Positions 34,493 to 43,531 of a stretch of DNA of 64,000 nucleotides are shown piece by piece (position 1 is the first letter of the stretch; each line of letters begins with the position of its first letter). A program made the position numbers and the translations under genes. Origin of the DNA: Bacteroidales bacterium (GTDB lineage: Bacteria; Bacteroidota; Bacteroidia; Bacteroidales; P3); assembly GCA_017616895.1 (NCBI GenBank), contig JAFZXE010000005.1, positions 1 to 64,000 of the forward strand, written 5' to 3'. The notes below the pieces were generated by a model. That model ran no database searches. It had not been told where the DNA came from and saw only the letters and a list, made by a program, of their open reading frames with translations.

Positions 34493-35617
34493 TTAGCACC
34501 CCTCGCGTAGCCTGTACATCTTACCTGGCAGACAGCGGATGATGTTCTCCAGTTCCAAGTTGAGCAGAATCCCAGCCACCTTAGGTAGAGGAAATGCCGT
34601 CCGTTCGCATATTGCTTCAATCCCGAGCATGTCCTCTTGGCGCAGCATCTCCACGACAGACTGTTCTTCAGAGCTGAGGGTAGGGAAGAGTTTCTGCTGT
34701 TCACCCCCTTGAGAGGAAAGACGCTCCCAACCGAGGTTGAAGTAGAAGTTGTCAGAGTTGGTGTAGATGATTGCCTTGTTGTTGGCGAGCAGATTGTTGC
34801 ATCCGCGTGAGTAGGTGTCAGATATGCGGCCTGGAACGGCAAACACCTCGCGGTGGTAGCTGTTGGCTATGTTCGCCGTGATGAGGGCACCGCCTTTCTC
34901 GCTGGCCTCCACCACTATGACGGCGTCAGCAAGAGCCGCTATGATGCGGTTGCGAGCGGGAAAGTTAGAGGGACTGATTTGCGTATAGCTCAGGTATTCG
35001 GTAAGCAGGCACCCTCCATGTTCCAGCATATTCATCGCCAGCTTGCGGTTCTGAGTGGGGTAGAGCCTGTCTAGGCCGTGTCCCAGTACACCTACTGTGG
35101 GTAGGTTGTTTGAAATGGCTGCGCTGTGTGCGGCTGTATCGACCCCGTATGCCAAACCGCTGACTATGACCATATCGTCACATTTCAGCTCCCCAACTAT
35201 CTTCTCCGTCATATCACGTCCGTATGGCGTAATCCTGCGTGTGCCCACCACGCCTACTATTCGTTTGGCATTAAGGTTGCATTGTCCTTGACTGTAGAGC
35301 AGTGGTGGAGTATCGGCGCAGTCGCTACGGTTGAGCCGTTGTGGATAGTCAGCATCTGTACAGAAGAGAGGGGTGATGTTGTTGCGCTCGATGAAGGCAC
35401 ATTCCTCTTCAGCACGTTTTAGCGTAGCTTTGCTTGCTATGGATTCGGTAATGTCTCTGTGGTTTCCGAATATCTGGTTGAGTCCTTTACGAGACATGTT
35501 GAACAGCTGAGCAGGTTCACCACATAGTTCTATGAGCTGCCTGTAGCTTTTGCAGCCTATGCCTGGTGTGATGGCCAGCGCTATTCTGTATATCAGGTCG
35601 CTATTCGGCATCGGCAA
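34493..35617 (-). CDS. dprA: DNA-processing protein DprA
   Basis: The 374-residue protein loads RecA on incoming single-stranded DNA during natural transformation. Its Rossmann-like core shows GVVGTRRITPYG at about 122-133, SGLAYGVDTAAH near 153-164, GHGLDRLYP near 178-186 and FPARNRIIAAL near 219-229. It has an N-terminal SAM-like region and a C-terminal winged helix. Its start overlaps the end of clpC by 17 bases, so both are probably co-transcribed. An alternative start two residues later (35611) is equally good. Confidence 0.93.
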   Translation of the reverse strand: MPMPNSDLIYRIALAITPGIGCKSYRQLIELCGEPAQLFNMSRKGLNQIFGNHRDITESIASKATLKRAEEECAFIERNNITPLFCTDADYPQRLNRSDCADTPPLLYSQGQCNLNAKRIVGVVGTRRITPYGRDMTEKIVGELKCDDMVIVSGLAYGVDTAAHSAAISNNLPTVGVLGHGLDRLYPTQNRKLAMNMLEHGGCLLTEYLSYTQISPSNFPARNRIIAALADAVIVVEASEKGGALITANIANSYHREVFAVPGRISDTYSRGCNNLLANNKAIIYTNSDNFYFNLGWERLSSQGGEQQKLFPTLSSEEQSVVEMLRQEDMLGIEAICERTAFPLPKVAGILLNLELENIIRCLPGKMYRLREGC

Positions 35618-38201
35618 CGGGTAAGGGTTCGCTGTCGCTGATGGCTTGGTCGAGTAGGGCGGAGGTCTCGCCTTTCACGATGTCGAAGGATATTTTCTCA
35701 TCCGCACCTTCGCCGCTGGCTGTGATGTTGATGGTGTCGCCTGGCAGGATGTCTGACTTGATGATTTCATCGGCCAAGTCATCCTCTATATATCGTTGGA
35801 TGGCTCGTTTCAGCGGACGTGCGCCATATTGCTCGTCCCAACCTTTCTTGAGGATATAGTCTTTGGCGGCCTCGTCGATATTGACTTCATATCCCATATC
35901 TTTGATGCGTGTGAAAAGACCTTTCAGCTCAATTGAGATGATTTTGTGTATGTCGGTGCGTCCCAAGGAGTTGAAGTAAACGATATCGTCAATGCGGTTG
36001 AGAAATTCGGGTGCAAAGGCTTTCTTCAAAGCTTTGTCAATCACATCGCGTTTCATTGCATCCTTCTCCGACTCACGTGCCGCTGTGCTGAAACCAACTC
36101 CTGTGCCGAAATCTTTAAGCTGACGGCTGCCGATGTTGGAGGTCATAATGATAATGGTGTTCTTGAAATCGACCTTGCGGCCCATGCCGTCGGTGAGTTG
36201 TCCGTCGTCAAGGACTTGGAGCAACACGTTGAACACATCGGGGTGGGCTTTCTCTATTTCGTCCAGCAGCACTATTGAGTATGGTTTACGGCGCACACGC
36301 TCGGTAAGTTGGCCGCCCTCTTCGTATCCGACGTATCCCGGAGGCGCTCCAATGAGGCGGCTGACGGCGAACTTCTCCATATATTCGCTCATGTCGATGC
36401 GTATCATTGAATTCTCGCTGTCGAACAGGTACTTGGCCAGCACTTTGGTGAGGTAGGTCTTGCCGACGCCTGTCGGACCGAGGAAGAGGAATGAACCTAT
36501 TGGTTTTCCTGGGTCTTTCAGGCCTGCACGGTTGCGGCGTATGGCTTTGCTTATCTGTTTGATAGCCTCATCCTGACCTATCACTTTGCCTTGCAACTCG
36601 CTTTCCATCTGCAGCAGGCGGGTGCTCTCGTTTTCGGCTATGCGCTGCACGGGCACGCCGGTCATCATGGCAATGACTTCGGATATGTCGTTTTCGGTCA
36701 CTTTCGGACGGTTCTTCTTCTGCTCGTTGAGCCATGCCTCTTCGACGCGATGCTTCTCTTCGTTGAGTTCGCGAAGTTTGTCTCGGTATGTCGCCATATC
36801 GAGGAATTTCTTCTGCTCTTTGAGTCGCTGCTTGGCTTCGGTGGCTTCGGCAATCTGCTTCTCGAGCTCGGCTATCTCGGGCGGCACCTCGATGTTGGCT
36901 ATGCGTATGCGCGCACCCGCTTCGTCCATGACATCTATAGCCTTGTCGGGCAGCAGGCGGTCGGTGACATATCGTTCCGAGAGTGCCACACAGGCCTCAA
37001 GCGCAGCCTCTGTATATTCCACTATGTGGTGGTCTTCGTATTTCGGAGCAATGTTCTTCAGTATTTGAAGAGTCTCGTCGGGTGTGGCGGGTTCGACCAG
37101 TACTTTCTGGAAACGGCGTTCGAGGGCTCCGTCTTTCTCTATGTACTGGCGGTACTCGTCGAGAGTGGTGGCTCCGATGCACTGTAGTTCCCCGCGGGCC
37201 AATGCCGGCTTGAACATATTTGATGCGTCGAGCGATCCACTTGCGCTGCCTGCACCCACTATGGTGTGAATCTCGTCGATGAATATGATTATGTCGCGGT
37301 TCTTCTCCAGCTCGTTCAGGATGGCTTTCATACGCTCCTCAAACTGTCCGCGGTATTTGGTGCCAGCTACAAGCGAGCCTAAATCCAACGTGATTATACG
37401 TTTGTTATACAACGTCATAGGAACTCTGCCCTCAACTATCCTTTGTGCCAGCCCTTCGGCAATGGACGACTTGCCCACGCCGGGTTCTCCTATGAGTATG
37501 GGGTTGTTTTTCTTGCGGCGGGAGAGTATCTGGGCGATACGTTCTATTTCTTTCTCGCGTCCCACGATGGGGTCGAGGTTGCCTTGACGCGCCATCTCGG
37601 TCAGGTCGCGTCCGAAGTTCTCCAATGCAGGGGTTTTCGAGTCGGCTGCAGAGTGCGAGCGCTTCGGAGCCTCGTCCGGGTCGGGAAAGGGGTTGTCGTT
37701 GTCGTCCTCGCTGGTTTGGTTGCTGAAGTCGAATCCCGAATCCTCTGCGGGGTCGTCTGCAGGCAGGTTGCTTTCCAGAAGTTTGTAGAATGTCTCGTAT
37801 GTCACGCCCGATTTGACGAGCATCTGCGCTACGAGGTTCACGTCTTCTTTGAGTATGGCGAGTATCAGGTGTTCGGTCTTGATTTCCTTGGCCTTTAGCT
37901 TTGTTGACTCAAGGTAACTGAGGCGGAGCACTTTCTCGGCCTGTCTGAGCATCGGTATCTGGCTGTCGTCCGAGTAACGTATGTCGCTTTCGGGCTGTCC
38001 CACACGATTTTCTATCTCCCGTTTAAGGGCAGCCATATCCACATCGAGGGTGGCTAGATACATGACGGCCGAACATTCCTTCTCCCTCAGTATTCCGAGG
38101 AACAGGTGTTCTACGCCGATGGAGTTGTTCTTTAATCTGATGGCTTCGTCGCGGCTATTGGCGACTGCATTCTTCACGTTTTGGCTGAGCCGTGCTTCCA
38201 T
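35601..38201 (-). CDS. clpC: ATP-dependent Clp protease ATP-binding subunit ClpC
   Basis: The 866-residue Hsp100 unfoldase has two N-terminal Clp-N repeats (residues 1-145), an acidic linker, a first AAA domain with GEPGVGKS, a coiled middle region (about 420-500) and a second AAA domain with GPTGVGKT near 570, finishing with a Clp-D2-small domain. It feeds substrates to ClpP in the cytoplasm. The length and layout are those of Bacteroidota ClpC. The gene has its own TAnnTTTG promoter (38258-38265, reverse) and is followed by dprA. Confidence 0.93.
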   Translation of the reverse strand: MEARLSQNVKNAVANSRDEAIRLKNNSIGVEHLFLGILREKECSAVMYLATLDVDMAALKREIENRVGQPESDIRYSDDSQIPMLRQAEKVLRLSYLESTKLKAKEIKTEHLILAILKEDVNLVAQMLVKSGVTYETFYKLLESNLPADDPAEDSGFDFSNQTSEDDNDNPFPDPDEAPKRSHSAADSKTPALENFGRDLTEMARQGNLDPIVGREKEIERIAQILSRRKKNNPILIGEPGVGKSSIAEGLAQRIVEGRVPMTLYNKRIITLDLGSLVAGTKYRGQFEERMKAILNELEKNRDIIIFIDEIHTIVGAGSASGSLDASNMFKPALARGELQCIGATTLDEYRQYIEKDGALERRFQKVLVEPATPDETLQILKNIAPKYEDHHIVEYTEAALEACVALSERYVTDRLLPDKAIDVMDEAGARIRIANIEVPPEIAELEKQIAEATEAKQRLKEQKKFLDMATYRDKLRELNEEKHRVEEAWLNEQKKNRPKVTENDISEVIAMMTGVPVQRIAENESTRLLQMESELQGKVIGQDEAIKQISKAIRRNRAGLKDPGKPIGSFLFLGPTGVGKTYLTKVLAKYLFDSENSMIRIDMSEYMEKFAVSRLIGAPPGYVGYEEGGQLTERVRRKPYSIVLLDEIEKAHPDVFNVLLQVLDDGQLTDGMGRKVDFKNTIIIMTSNIGSRQLKDFGTGVGFSTAARESEKDAMKRDVIDKALKKAFAPEFLNRIDDIVYFNSLGRTDIHKIISIELKGLFTRIKDMGYEVNIDEAAKDYILKKGWDEQYGARPLKRAIQRYIEDDLADEIIKSDILPGDTINITASGEGADEKISFDIVKGETSALLDQAISDSEPLPVADAE

Positions 38202-38257
38202 ATTGAATAGTTAGCATTTATATACATATTGGTTGTTCCTGCGCGGAAAACCGAATG

Positions 38258-38265
38258 CAAAGGTA
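38258..38265 (-). promoter_or_regulatory. Bacteroidota -7 promoter element for clpC (TACCTTTG)
   Basis: On the minus strand TACCTTTGC lies 57-64 bases before the clpC ATG and matches TAnnTTTG. No sure -33 element was identified. Confidence 0.65.
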
Positions 38266-38437
38266 CAACCAATCGTTTGTCCGCAGGAGTGTGTGTCAGG
38301 AGTATTTTCAACAGACAAGTGTTGATTTGATAAAACAGGCGGCAATCGTCGGACAGCCGCCTGTTGTTAAGCAATAATACAGCACATGCTCCAATGGTCG
38401 GAGGTACTGTGAAAAATCGACGCTATGTCGAAGGAAT

Positions 38438-38560
38438 TTACTGCTGAACGTTTTCGACAACCGAACCGCGATAAGCGGGGCAGGTGTGGTGCATCGACTC
38501 GCAGGAAGCAAGAACTAATACTGCTGCAGCGACAGAAAGGATTGCGATAACTTTTTTCAT
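38438..38560 (-). CDS. Small lipoprotein (40 residues)
   Basis: This short gene is easily missed. It encodes 40 residues starting MKKVIAILSVAAAVLVLASC. The positive N-terminus, hydrophobic core and lipobox LASC place the lipidated cysteine at residue 20, leaving a mature peptide of 21 residues with HH and one more cysteine. A Bacteroidota promoter (TACTTTTG at 38591-38598, reverse) stands 31 bases upstream of the ATG. The shape resembles small entericidin-like lipoproteins, but I cannot assign a family. It is transcribed away from the repeats at 38883-38984. Confidence 0.75.
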   Translation of the reverse strand: MKKVIAILSVAAAVLVLASCESMHHTCPAYRGSVVENVQQ

Positions 38561-38590
38561 AATGGTGTTGCGTTTACTTATTTTGTGCTG

Positions 38591-38598
38591 CAAAAGTA
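38591..38598 (-). promoter_or_regulatory. Bacteroidota -7 promoter element (TACTTTTG)
   Basis: TACTTTTGCAG on the minus strand, 31 bases upstream of the small lipoprotein ATG, matches TAnnTTTG. A TTG occurs about 15 bases further upstream. Confidence 0.65.
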
Positions 38599-38882
38599 CT
38601 ACTTGTTGCGCAATGGGTAGTGAGTTTTAAGATAATTTATTAAATGCCCAATGTTGATAACCTGTTGATAAGTTTGTCCTATGCCTCTGCCGAGTGGTGT
38701 GGATTATGGTACGATATTTGTGGTTCAAGGTAGTCGGAGAGCCTTTTCTGAACGGCTCGTTAAGTGGATTCAAACCCCAACGACCTCCCTGCCGACCACC
38801 ATGTATTCTATGCGCTGCCGTGAAGCCATCTCGCGACAATATCTATGTCATAGTCTCTTATGGTCAAGGTTCACTCGGCTAT

Positions 38883-38984
38883 GAGTCGAGGTTGAGTCGA
38901 AGTTGAGTCGAAGTTGACTGCTCTTTAATCTAGAATTACCCTATAATTATCCTAGAGTTATCCTAGAATTACCCTAGAATTGCA
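38883..38984. repeat. Two adjacent 11-bp tandem repeats
   Basis: GAGTCGA(G/A)GTT is repeated three times from 38883 to 38915, and CTAGAATTACC-type units five times from 38930 to 38984, both with an 11-bp period and no indels. The region 38640-39117 otherwise contains no convincing gene. Confidence 0.85.
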
Positions 38985-39117
38985 CAAACCGTCCAAATGG
39001 CTAATATGCAGGTCTTTATTATTATATCTTTGATATAATAATCGGTGTTCTCAAAGCGTGTTGGCAAAACGACAGAAGTGGTTCGTATGGTCAACGGTCA
39101 ATTTCAAATGTTTTTAG

Positions 39118-39125
39118 TATCTTTG
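39118..39125 (+). promoter_or_regulatory. Bacteroidota -7 promoter element (TATCTTTG)
   Basis: TATCTTTGC matches TAnnTTTG and lies about 255 bases upstream of the lipoprotein ATG at 39380, which implies a long structured leader. A small hairpin AAAGCG/CGCTTT (39180-39195), followed by T-rich sequence, lies between. Confidence 0.6.
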
Positions 39126-39202
39126 CAGTCGTAAAACTAAAAAACATGACATAATCAGAACATAGTCAAATAACATACTAAAGCGTATTCGCTTTTCTTT
39201 TG

Positions 39203-39315
39203 CGTACGGAAATTCTGGTAAAATTTCTTAATCTTTCAGCACGAGAAAGGGGAAACGCTCACGACCACCGTGAGCTTTCTTGTTTGCTGAAAGGGTTTAC
39301 CAGAGCCTCCGTACG
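39203..39315 (+). ncRNA. Nested long hairpin in lipoprotein leader, candidate structured RNA
   Basis: Five co-axial stems can be drawn by eye: CGTACGGA (39203-39210) with 39308-39315; CTGGTAAA (39215-39222) with 39296-39303; CTTTCAGCA (39233-39241) with 39285-39293; CGAGAAAG (39242-39249) with 39275-39282, one G-U pair; GCTCACG (39257-39263) with 39269-39275, closing an ACCAC loop. The result is one 113-nt rod with internal loops, downstream of a promoter and 65 bases before the ATG. It could be a regulatory leader, a free small RNA of the 6S type, or a palindromic mobile repeat. I do not match it to a known RNA family. Confidence 0.6.
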
Positions 39316-39379
39316 AACAAATCAAGTTCACGGCTTTTTTATTGTACAAAACGAATAATCAATTAAAATCTAAAACACA

Positions 39380-39829
39380 ATGAAAAAAACATTATTTATC
39401 ACAGCAATCGCCCTGCTTACTTTAAGTATGGTATCCTGCCACAAAGAAGAAGAAAACAATAATAACTCAACTCCACAAGACACCACTCAAACACAAAAAC
39501 ACAATGTAGAATTGGAATACAATGGTTCCACAACAGAGGGATTAATAAATATATCCATGGATACTATTTACAAATATAATGCTGACAAATACGTTGATAC
39601 AATATTTATGATACCCGTTCCAAACGATCAATTTGCAACATTCAATGCTCAAAAGATGAAAAATGTAGTTAATACTTTGCGTCCACGTCATGAAATAAAC
39701 CCAAATAAAGTCTTCGGCAAGGGGGATTTACAGTTGAGTAGCGTGATTCCAGAACATCCAGAGATTGTTCGTTTCTTTGCTGATACTCTAGGGTATAATG
39801 TAATTTTCAATGGCACCAAATCCAGATAA
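39380..39829 (+). CDS. Lipoprotein of unknown function
   Basis: The 149-residue protein has a clear SPII signal: MKKTLFITAIALLTLSMVSC, with the lipidated cysteine at residue 20, followed by a Lys/Glu/Asn-rich tether. The mature part has no family I recognise; it contains a repeated (D)TIYKYNADKY/DTIFMI element and a C-terminal ADTLGYNVIFNG segment. It should sit in the outer or inner membrane. It has a promoter and a long structured leader upstream, and a terminator hairpin 19 bases downstream, so it is a single-gene unit. Confidence 0.75.
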   Translation: MKKTLFITAIALLTLSMVSCHKEEENNNNSTPQDTTQTQKHNVELEYNGSTTEGLINISMDTIYKYNADKYVDTIFMIPVPNDQFATFNAQKMKNVVNTLRPRHEINPNKVFGKGDLQLSSVIPEHPEIVRFFADTLGYNVIFNGTKSR

Positions 39830-39847
39830 ATAACTTTAATAAAAAAA

Positions 39848-39870
39848 GGCGGCAGTTGCCGTCTTTTTTT
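39848..39870 (+). terminator. Intrinsic terminator after lipoprotein gene
   Basis: GGCGGC (39848-39853) pairs with GCCGTC (39858-39863) around an AGTT loop and is followed by seven T. Confidence 0.85.
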
Positions 39871-39922
39871 ATTGCGTTATTTTTTGATATTTTTTACCAT
39901 ATGCTACGTAGGCAAGGAAAAC

Positions 39923-40153
39923 ATGAAATTGATCTTCAAAATTTTACCAATTTTTATATATGTATTGATACCGGCAACTGTCAATGCAGAAGAGTGCAAT
40001 TATGATTCACAATTAGAATGCGAAAACCATACAGACTTGTGTATCTGGGACACAACCAATAACCCGTTGTGCCGGATTTGCAATCCGGCACTTCTTTTTC
40101 TCGGGATTACAAATTCTAGTAAGATGATGTTGCGGGTTTTTCGCGTGAGATGA
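39923..40153 (+). CDS. Small secreted cysteine-rich protein, 3' end overwritten by a repeat element
   Basis: The 76-residue frame begins with a signal peptide MKLIFKILPIFIYVLIPATV with likely cleavage after NA (residue 22). A short cysteine-rich part follows, with CNYDSQLECENHTDLCIW and then CRIC. Five cysteines within about 31 residues suggest a disulfide-bonded secreted peptide. The last 25 residues or so (CNPALLFLGI onward) are encoded by a palindromic element (40064-40214), so the native C-terminus may be lost. It has no promoter of its own that I can identify and lies just after a terminator. Coding status is moderate. Confidence 0.5.
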   Translation: MKLIFKILPIFIYVLIPATVNAEECNYDSQLECENHTDLCIWDTTNNPLCRICNPALLFLGITNSSKMMLRVFRVR

Positions 40154-40214
40154 TTTGTTTCAGCGGAGCTCAAGACCATGCCCTGCGGTCAGGCACGGAA
40201 ATCCGCAACAACGG
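40064..40214. mobile_element. MITE-like palindromic element with CCGTTGT termini
   Basis: CCGTTGT (40064-40070) and its inverse ACAACGG (40208-40214) bound 151 bases that begin with a perfect 10-bp hairpin (GTGCCGGATT at 40069-40078, TGC loop, 40082-40091). The element then contains CGGGATTACAAA and a second GC-rich palindrome GCCCTGCGGTCAGGC at about 40177-40191. It holds no gene and overlaps the 3' end of the small secreted protein. Similar CCGGATT...AATCCGG elements are common between Bacteroidota genes, by recollection. Confidence 0.5.
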
Positions 40215-40230
40215 TACATATCGTTAGCAA

Positions 40231-40821
40231 CTAATCACTAAACGTGTGAAGGGGTGTCAACAGGTTGTCTAAGTGTCTCATCATCGAGTAGGAACTTTGG
40301 AGGGCTTGGTGGCGTTCTTGGGGTGTTAACCACACGGCTTGGGTGATGCCTTCTTCCGATTGCGGCTTGGTGGGCGAGGGGAGATGTGTGGTCATCAGAT
40401 ACCACCAGGTTTGTTTGAGCGTCCAGTCTCCGTAGGTGTTGTAGATATGGAAGGTGGAGGTGAGCAGCGGCCCAATTGTGAGGTTCTCAACTCCCGTCTC
40501 TTCGCTCACTTCTCGTAGTGCTGCCTGGCTGGTGGATTCGCCGTCTTCGACTTTGCCTTTGGGCAGGTCCCAGCGGTCGTTGCGGTTGATGAGAAGGGTC
40601 CTTCCGTCGGGTGCGGAAACTATTCCTCCTGCTGCCTCGATGAAAAGAAAATGGCGTTTGAGGTGGGCTAGAAAATCGTCTTCGCTGACGCCGACAAGCT
40701 GAACCGATTGTCTGCGTTTAACGAGCGTGTCGAGAGCATCGGCGATGTCGTCGGAGGTTACGACGCCTTCTGGGGCGGCTTCGCCGACGTAGAGCGTTTG
40801 GGTTTGGTAGAAGAGTAGCAT
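40231..40821 (-). CDS. NUDIX hydrolase
   Basis: The 196-residue protein has a complete Nudix box from Gly89 to Val111 (GKVEDGE, then REVSEETGV), preceded by DRWDLPKG. It would hydrolyse a nucleoside diphosphate linked to another moiety; the substrate is not predictable. The N-terminal 60 residues are an extra region common to Bacteroidota homologues that precede pyrE. The gene is divergent from pyrE, with 133 bases between them. Confidence 0.88.
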   Translation of the reverse strand: MLLFYQTQTLYVGEAAPEGVVTSDDIADALDTLVKRRQSVQLVGVSEDDFLAHLKRHFLFIEAAGGIVSAPDGRTLLINRNDRWDLPKGKVEDGESTSQAALREVSEETGVENLTIGPLLTSTFHIYNTYGDWTLKQTWWYLMTTHLPSPTKPQSEEGITQAVWLTPQERHQALQSSYSMMRHLDNLLTPLHTFSD

Positions 40822-40942
40822 TTTGTGGGTTTTTTAGCTGTAAGCTGTAAGTTTTAAGTGATTAGCGGCGGTGGTTGGAGAGCGAAATCTCTTAATTATA
40901 TGAAGAAATAATAATAAATAACGTGGTTATAAAAAAAAAGTG

Positions 40943-40950
40943 TATTTTTG
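40943..40950 (+). promoter_or_regulatory. Bacteroidota -7 element directly before pyrE (TATTTTTG)
   Basis: TATTTTTG ends four bases before the pyrE ATG. Transcription from it would begin at or next to the start codon, giving a leaderless or nearly leaderless mRNA. Confidence 0.6.
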
Positions 40951-40954
40951 CGGT

Positions 40955-41617
40955 ATGAAAACAAACGAAATTACAGCAGTACAGACAGCGAAATCGCTGT
41001 TACAGGTGAAAGCTATAAAGCTTAACAACGAAAATCCTTTTACTTGGGCCTCTGGCCGTAAATCTCCCATTTATTGCGACAACCGCGTGACGTTGTCGTA
41101 TCCCGAGATTCGCACCTATATCCGCCAGCAGTTTGTCGAAGCACTCAACGAGTATTTCGGTGATTGCGAGATGATAGCAGGTGTGGCGACGGGCGGTATT
41201 GCGCAGGGTGTGCTGGTGGCACAGGACCTTTGCAAACCGTTTTGCTATGTGCGCTCTGAACAGAAATCGCACGGCTTGACCAACCAGATCGAGGGCGATG
41301 TCCACGAAGGTCAGTCGGTGGTGGTGATAGAGGACTTGGTATCGACGGGCAAAAGCAGCCTTATTGCGGTGAACGCCTTGAGGGAGAAGGGATGCAAAGT
41401 GAAGGGAATGTTGGCGATATTCACCTACGGGCTTGATGTGGCGCTGAAAAACTTCGCCGAGGCGAAGGTGGAGCTGCACACGCTTACTAACTACAACACT
41501 CTTATTGGGGTTGCTCGCGACGAAAACTATATCTCTAACGAGGAGATGTCGTCGTTGGCCGACTGGAGAGTGAACCCCGAGAAGTGGTCTGACGAGAGAA
41601 TCGCAATGGGTAAATAG
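40955..41617 (+). CDS. pyrE: Orotate phosphoribosyltransferase
   Basis: This 220-residue enzyme of pyrimidine synthesis converts orotate and PRPP to OMP. The PRPP loop is VVVIEDLVSTGKS near residues 122-134, and FTWASGRKSPIYCDNR near 29-44 is the conserved N-terminal block. The ATG at 40955 gives the normal start; the frame is open a few codons upstream, but that region is promoter. It is followed by a spacer of TCAGCAGT octamers. Confidence 0.93.
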   Translation: MKTNEITAVQTAKSLLQVKAIKLNNENPFTWASGRKSPIYCDNRVTLSYPEIRTYIRQQFVEALNEYFGDCEMIAGVATGGIAQGVLVAQDLCKPFCYVRSEQKSHGLTNQIEGDVHEGQSVVVIEDLVSTGKSSLIAVNALREKGCKVKGMLAIFTYGLDVALKNFAEAKVELHTLTNYNTLIGVARDENYISNEEMSSLADWRVNPEKWSDERIAMGK

Positions 41618-41651
41618 CTGTCAGCAGTCAGCAGTTAGCAGTCTGCAGTTA

Positions 41652-42764
41652 GTGGTTGAAAAGTCAAAAAGGTTGAAAGGTTTGAAAAGGAATAAGATTA
41701 TTGGTCTATTGTTCTGGGGCCTGATAATGGGTTCTTCGATGTCGGCTGTGGGCCAGACGGTCTCCGATGTGTCTTTCTCGCTTAAAGATAAGGAACTCAC
41801 GGTGACCTACTCGCTCGACGCTCCTGCGGCCATACGTCTGCGTGTGGTGTCGCACATTGGCGACCAGATATATGTGAGCGACCCCATACAGAACCTCAGC
41901 GGCGATGTCGGCCCCAAGGTTGCGGCTGGCACGGAGAAACATATTATGGCATACGATATGCCCGAAATCCGTGGATTGGACACCAACGAGTTCCACTTCA
42001 TCGTCGAGGTTGACGACGGCTCGGTTAATGTCTATGTCAACGACTTTGTGCTGAAGATGTTGCCGGTCGAAGGTGGCACGTTTGTGATGGGACACGGTAA
42101 GAAAGACGGCACTTTGTATCATTGTGAGTCGTCTGAACCGGCCCACAAGGTGACTGTGAGCGATTTCTACCTGGGTCAGTACGAGGTTACTCAGAAACTC
42201 TGGGAGACGGTCATGGGCGAGAACCCGTCGAAATGGAAAGACAACGACAGCCTTCCGGTAGAGTCGGTCTCGTGGAACGACGCACAGGTGTTCATCGCAC
42301 GTCTCAGCCAGATGACCGGCTACCGTTTCCGCCTTCCCACCGAAGCCGAATGGGAATATGCGGCACGCGGGGGGAAGAAAAGCAAAGGTTATACATATCC
42401 TGGCACTACCAAGAATCTGTCCGACTATGCGTGGCTGGGCGTCAACTCGGGCAACCGTACCCACCCTGTCGGACAGAAGCTGCCCAACGAGCTGGGTCTC
42501 TACGATATGGCCGGCAACGTGTGGGAATGGTGCAACGACTGGGTGTCCGACTACACCTCAGCCGAGCAATACAACCCCCAAGGACCTAAGACGGGCGAAA
42601 ACAAGATTGCGCGTGGCGGCTGTATGATAAGTCCGGCGTGGGGTTGCTCGGTGAGCGACCGCTGCTGGTATCTGCCCGATCACGGCTACGGCTTCTACGG
42701 CTTCCGCCTGGCACTCGACTCAGTCGAACGCGACACTGGTGAGGAAGAAGAAGAGGTGTATTAA
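41652..42764 (+). CDS. SUMF1/formylglycine-generating-enzyme-like secreted protein
   Basis: The protein has a signal sequence (IIGLLFWGLIMGSSMSAVGQ), a beta-rich N-terminal part of about 110 residues and a C-terminal FGE-sulfatase domain (PF03781). That domain shows FVMGHG near 148, QYEVTQKLWETVMGENPS near 176-193, RLPTEAEWEYAARGG near 226-240 and GNVWEWCNDW near 289-298, ending in GFRLAL. Many Bacteroidota relatives are structural rather than enzymatic. The start is uncertain: GTG at 41652 lies in TTGAAAAG-type spacer repeats, and a TTG near 41676 or ATG at 41727 are alternatives. Periplasmic or surface location is likely. Confidence 0.75.
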   Translation: MVEKSKRLKGLKRNKIIGLLFWGLIMGSSMSAVGQTVSDVSFSLKDKELTVTYSLDAPAAIRLRVVSHIGDQIYVSDPIQNLSGDVGPKVAAGTEKHIMAYDMPEIRGLDTNEFHFIVEVDDGSVNVYVNDFVLKMLPVEGGTFVMGHGKKDGTLYHCESSEPAHKVTVSDFYLGQYEVTQKLWETVMGENPSKWKDNDSLPVESVSWNDAQVFIARLSQMTGYRFRLPTEAEWEYAARGGKKSKGYTYPGTTKNLSDYAWLGVNSGNRTHPVGQKLPNELGLYDMAGNVWEWCNDWVSDYTSAEQYNPQGPKTGENKIARGGCMISPAWGCSVSDRCWYLPDHGYGFYGFRLALDSVERDTGEEEEEVY

Positions 42765-42837
42765 TTTTGAATTTTGAAAGTTGAATTTTGAAAAATAGTT
42801 TTAAGCTGTAAGTTTTAAGTAGTCGGCAGTCGGTATT

Positions 42838-42890
42838 GTCAATTCACAATTCACAATTCACAACTTCACAATTTCGCAACTTCACAGATT
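42838..42890. repeat. TTCACAA(TT) short repeat spacer
   Basis: Six to seven copies of TTCACAA(T/C)TTC-like 9-bp units run up to the hpt start. The spacer before it has TTGAATTTTGAAA units and TTTAAGCTGTAAG. Related TCAGCAGT octamers occupy 41620-41650 and 43432-43458. Confidence 0.75.
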
Positions 42891-42895
42891 ACATC

Positions 42896-43426
42896 ATGAT
42901 TCAGGTTCTCGATAAGAAGTTCAAACCATATATCTCGGCGGCGGAGGTGGCTGAGATTGTTAGGGATCTGGCTGCGCGTCTGTCGGCCGACTATAAGGGC
43001 AAGTTCCCGCTTATGATGCCTATACTTAACGGCACCATCTTCTTTGCGGCCGACCTTCTGCGTGCGATGGACATCGACAGCGAGGTCTCCTTCGTGAAGA
43101 TGTCGTCATATTCGGGCACTCAGAGCTCGGGACAGGTGAAAGAGCTTATAGGCTTCTCCGAAAATGTTACAGGACGTGATGTGGTGTTGATCGAGGACGT
43201 TATCGAAACCGGCATCTCGATGGATTATACGTTGAAGCGCCTCTGGGAGCTGAAGCCTGCGAGCGTGAAGATATGCACGCTGGTGTTCAAACCTCACATG
43301 TTCCAGAAAGACTTTAAGATCGACTATATCGGCCGCGAAATCGGCGATGCCTTCATCGTCGGCTACGGCTTCGACTACAACGGTCACGGAAGGACATACA
43401 AGGACATCTATGTGTTGGATGAATAG
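42896..43426 (+). CDS. hpt: Hypoxanthine phosphoribosyltransferase
   Basis: This 176-residue purine salvage enzyme carries the PRPP loop VVLIEDVIETGISM near 98-111 and a conserved SSYSGTQSSG flexible loop near 72-81, with KPHMF and DYIGREI later. It makes IMP/GMP from hypoxanthine or guanine and PRPP in the cytoplasm. The ATG at 42896 is chosen because the in-frame codons upstream are repeat sequence that encodes a low-complexity leader. Confidence 0.92.
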   Translation: MIQVLDKKFKPYISAAEVAEIVRDLAARLSADYKGKFPLMMPILNGTIFFAADLLRAMDIDSEVSFVKMSSYSGTQSSGQVKELIGFSENVTGRDVVLIEDVIETGISMDYTLKRLWELKPASVKICTLVFKPHMFQKDFKIDYIGREIGDAFIVGYGFDYNGHGRTYKDIYVLDE

Positions 43427-43531
43427 TGTTTAGTAGTCAGCAGTCAGTGGTCAGCAGTCCTTCGGACAACGAAAACACAAACGATAACGATAACCTATCA
43501 ACATATCCACATATCAACATAATTCAAACCG

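Noticed and set aside
38652-38671. Two TGTTGATAA words resembling DnaA boxes, hinting at an origin
   Set aside because: Only two weak matches, no dnaA, dnaN or AT-rich unwinding region nearby.
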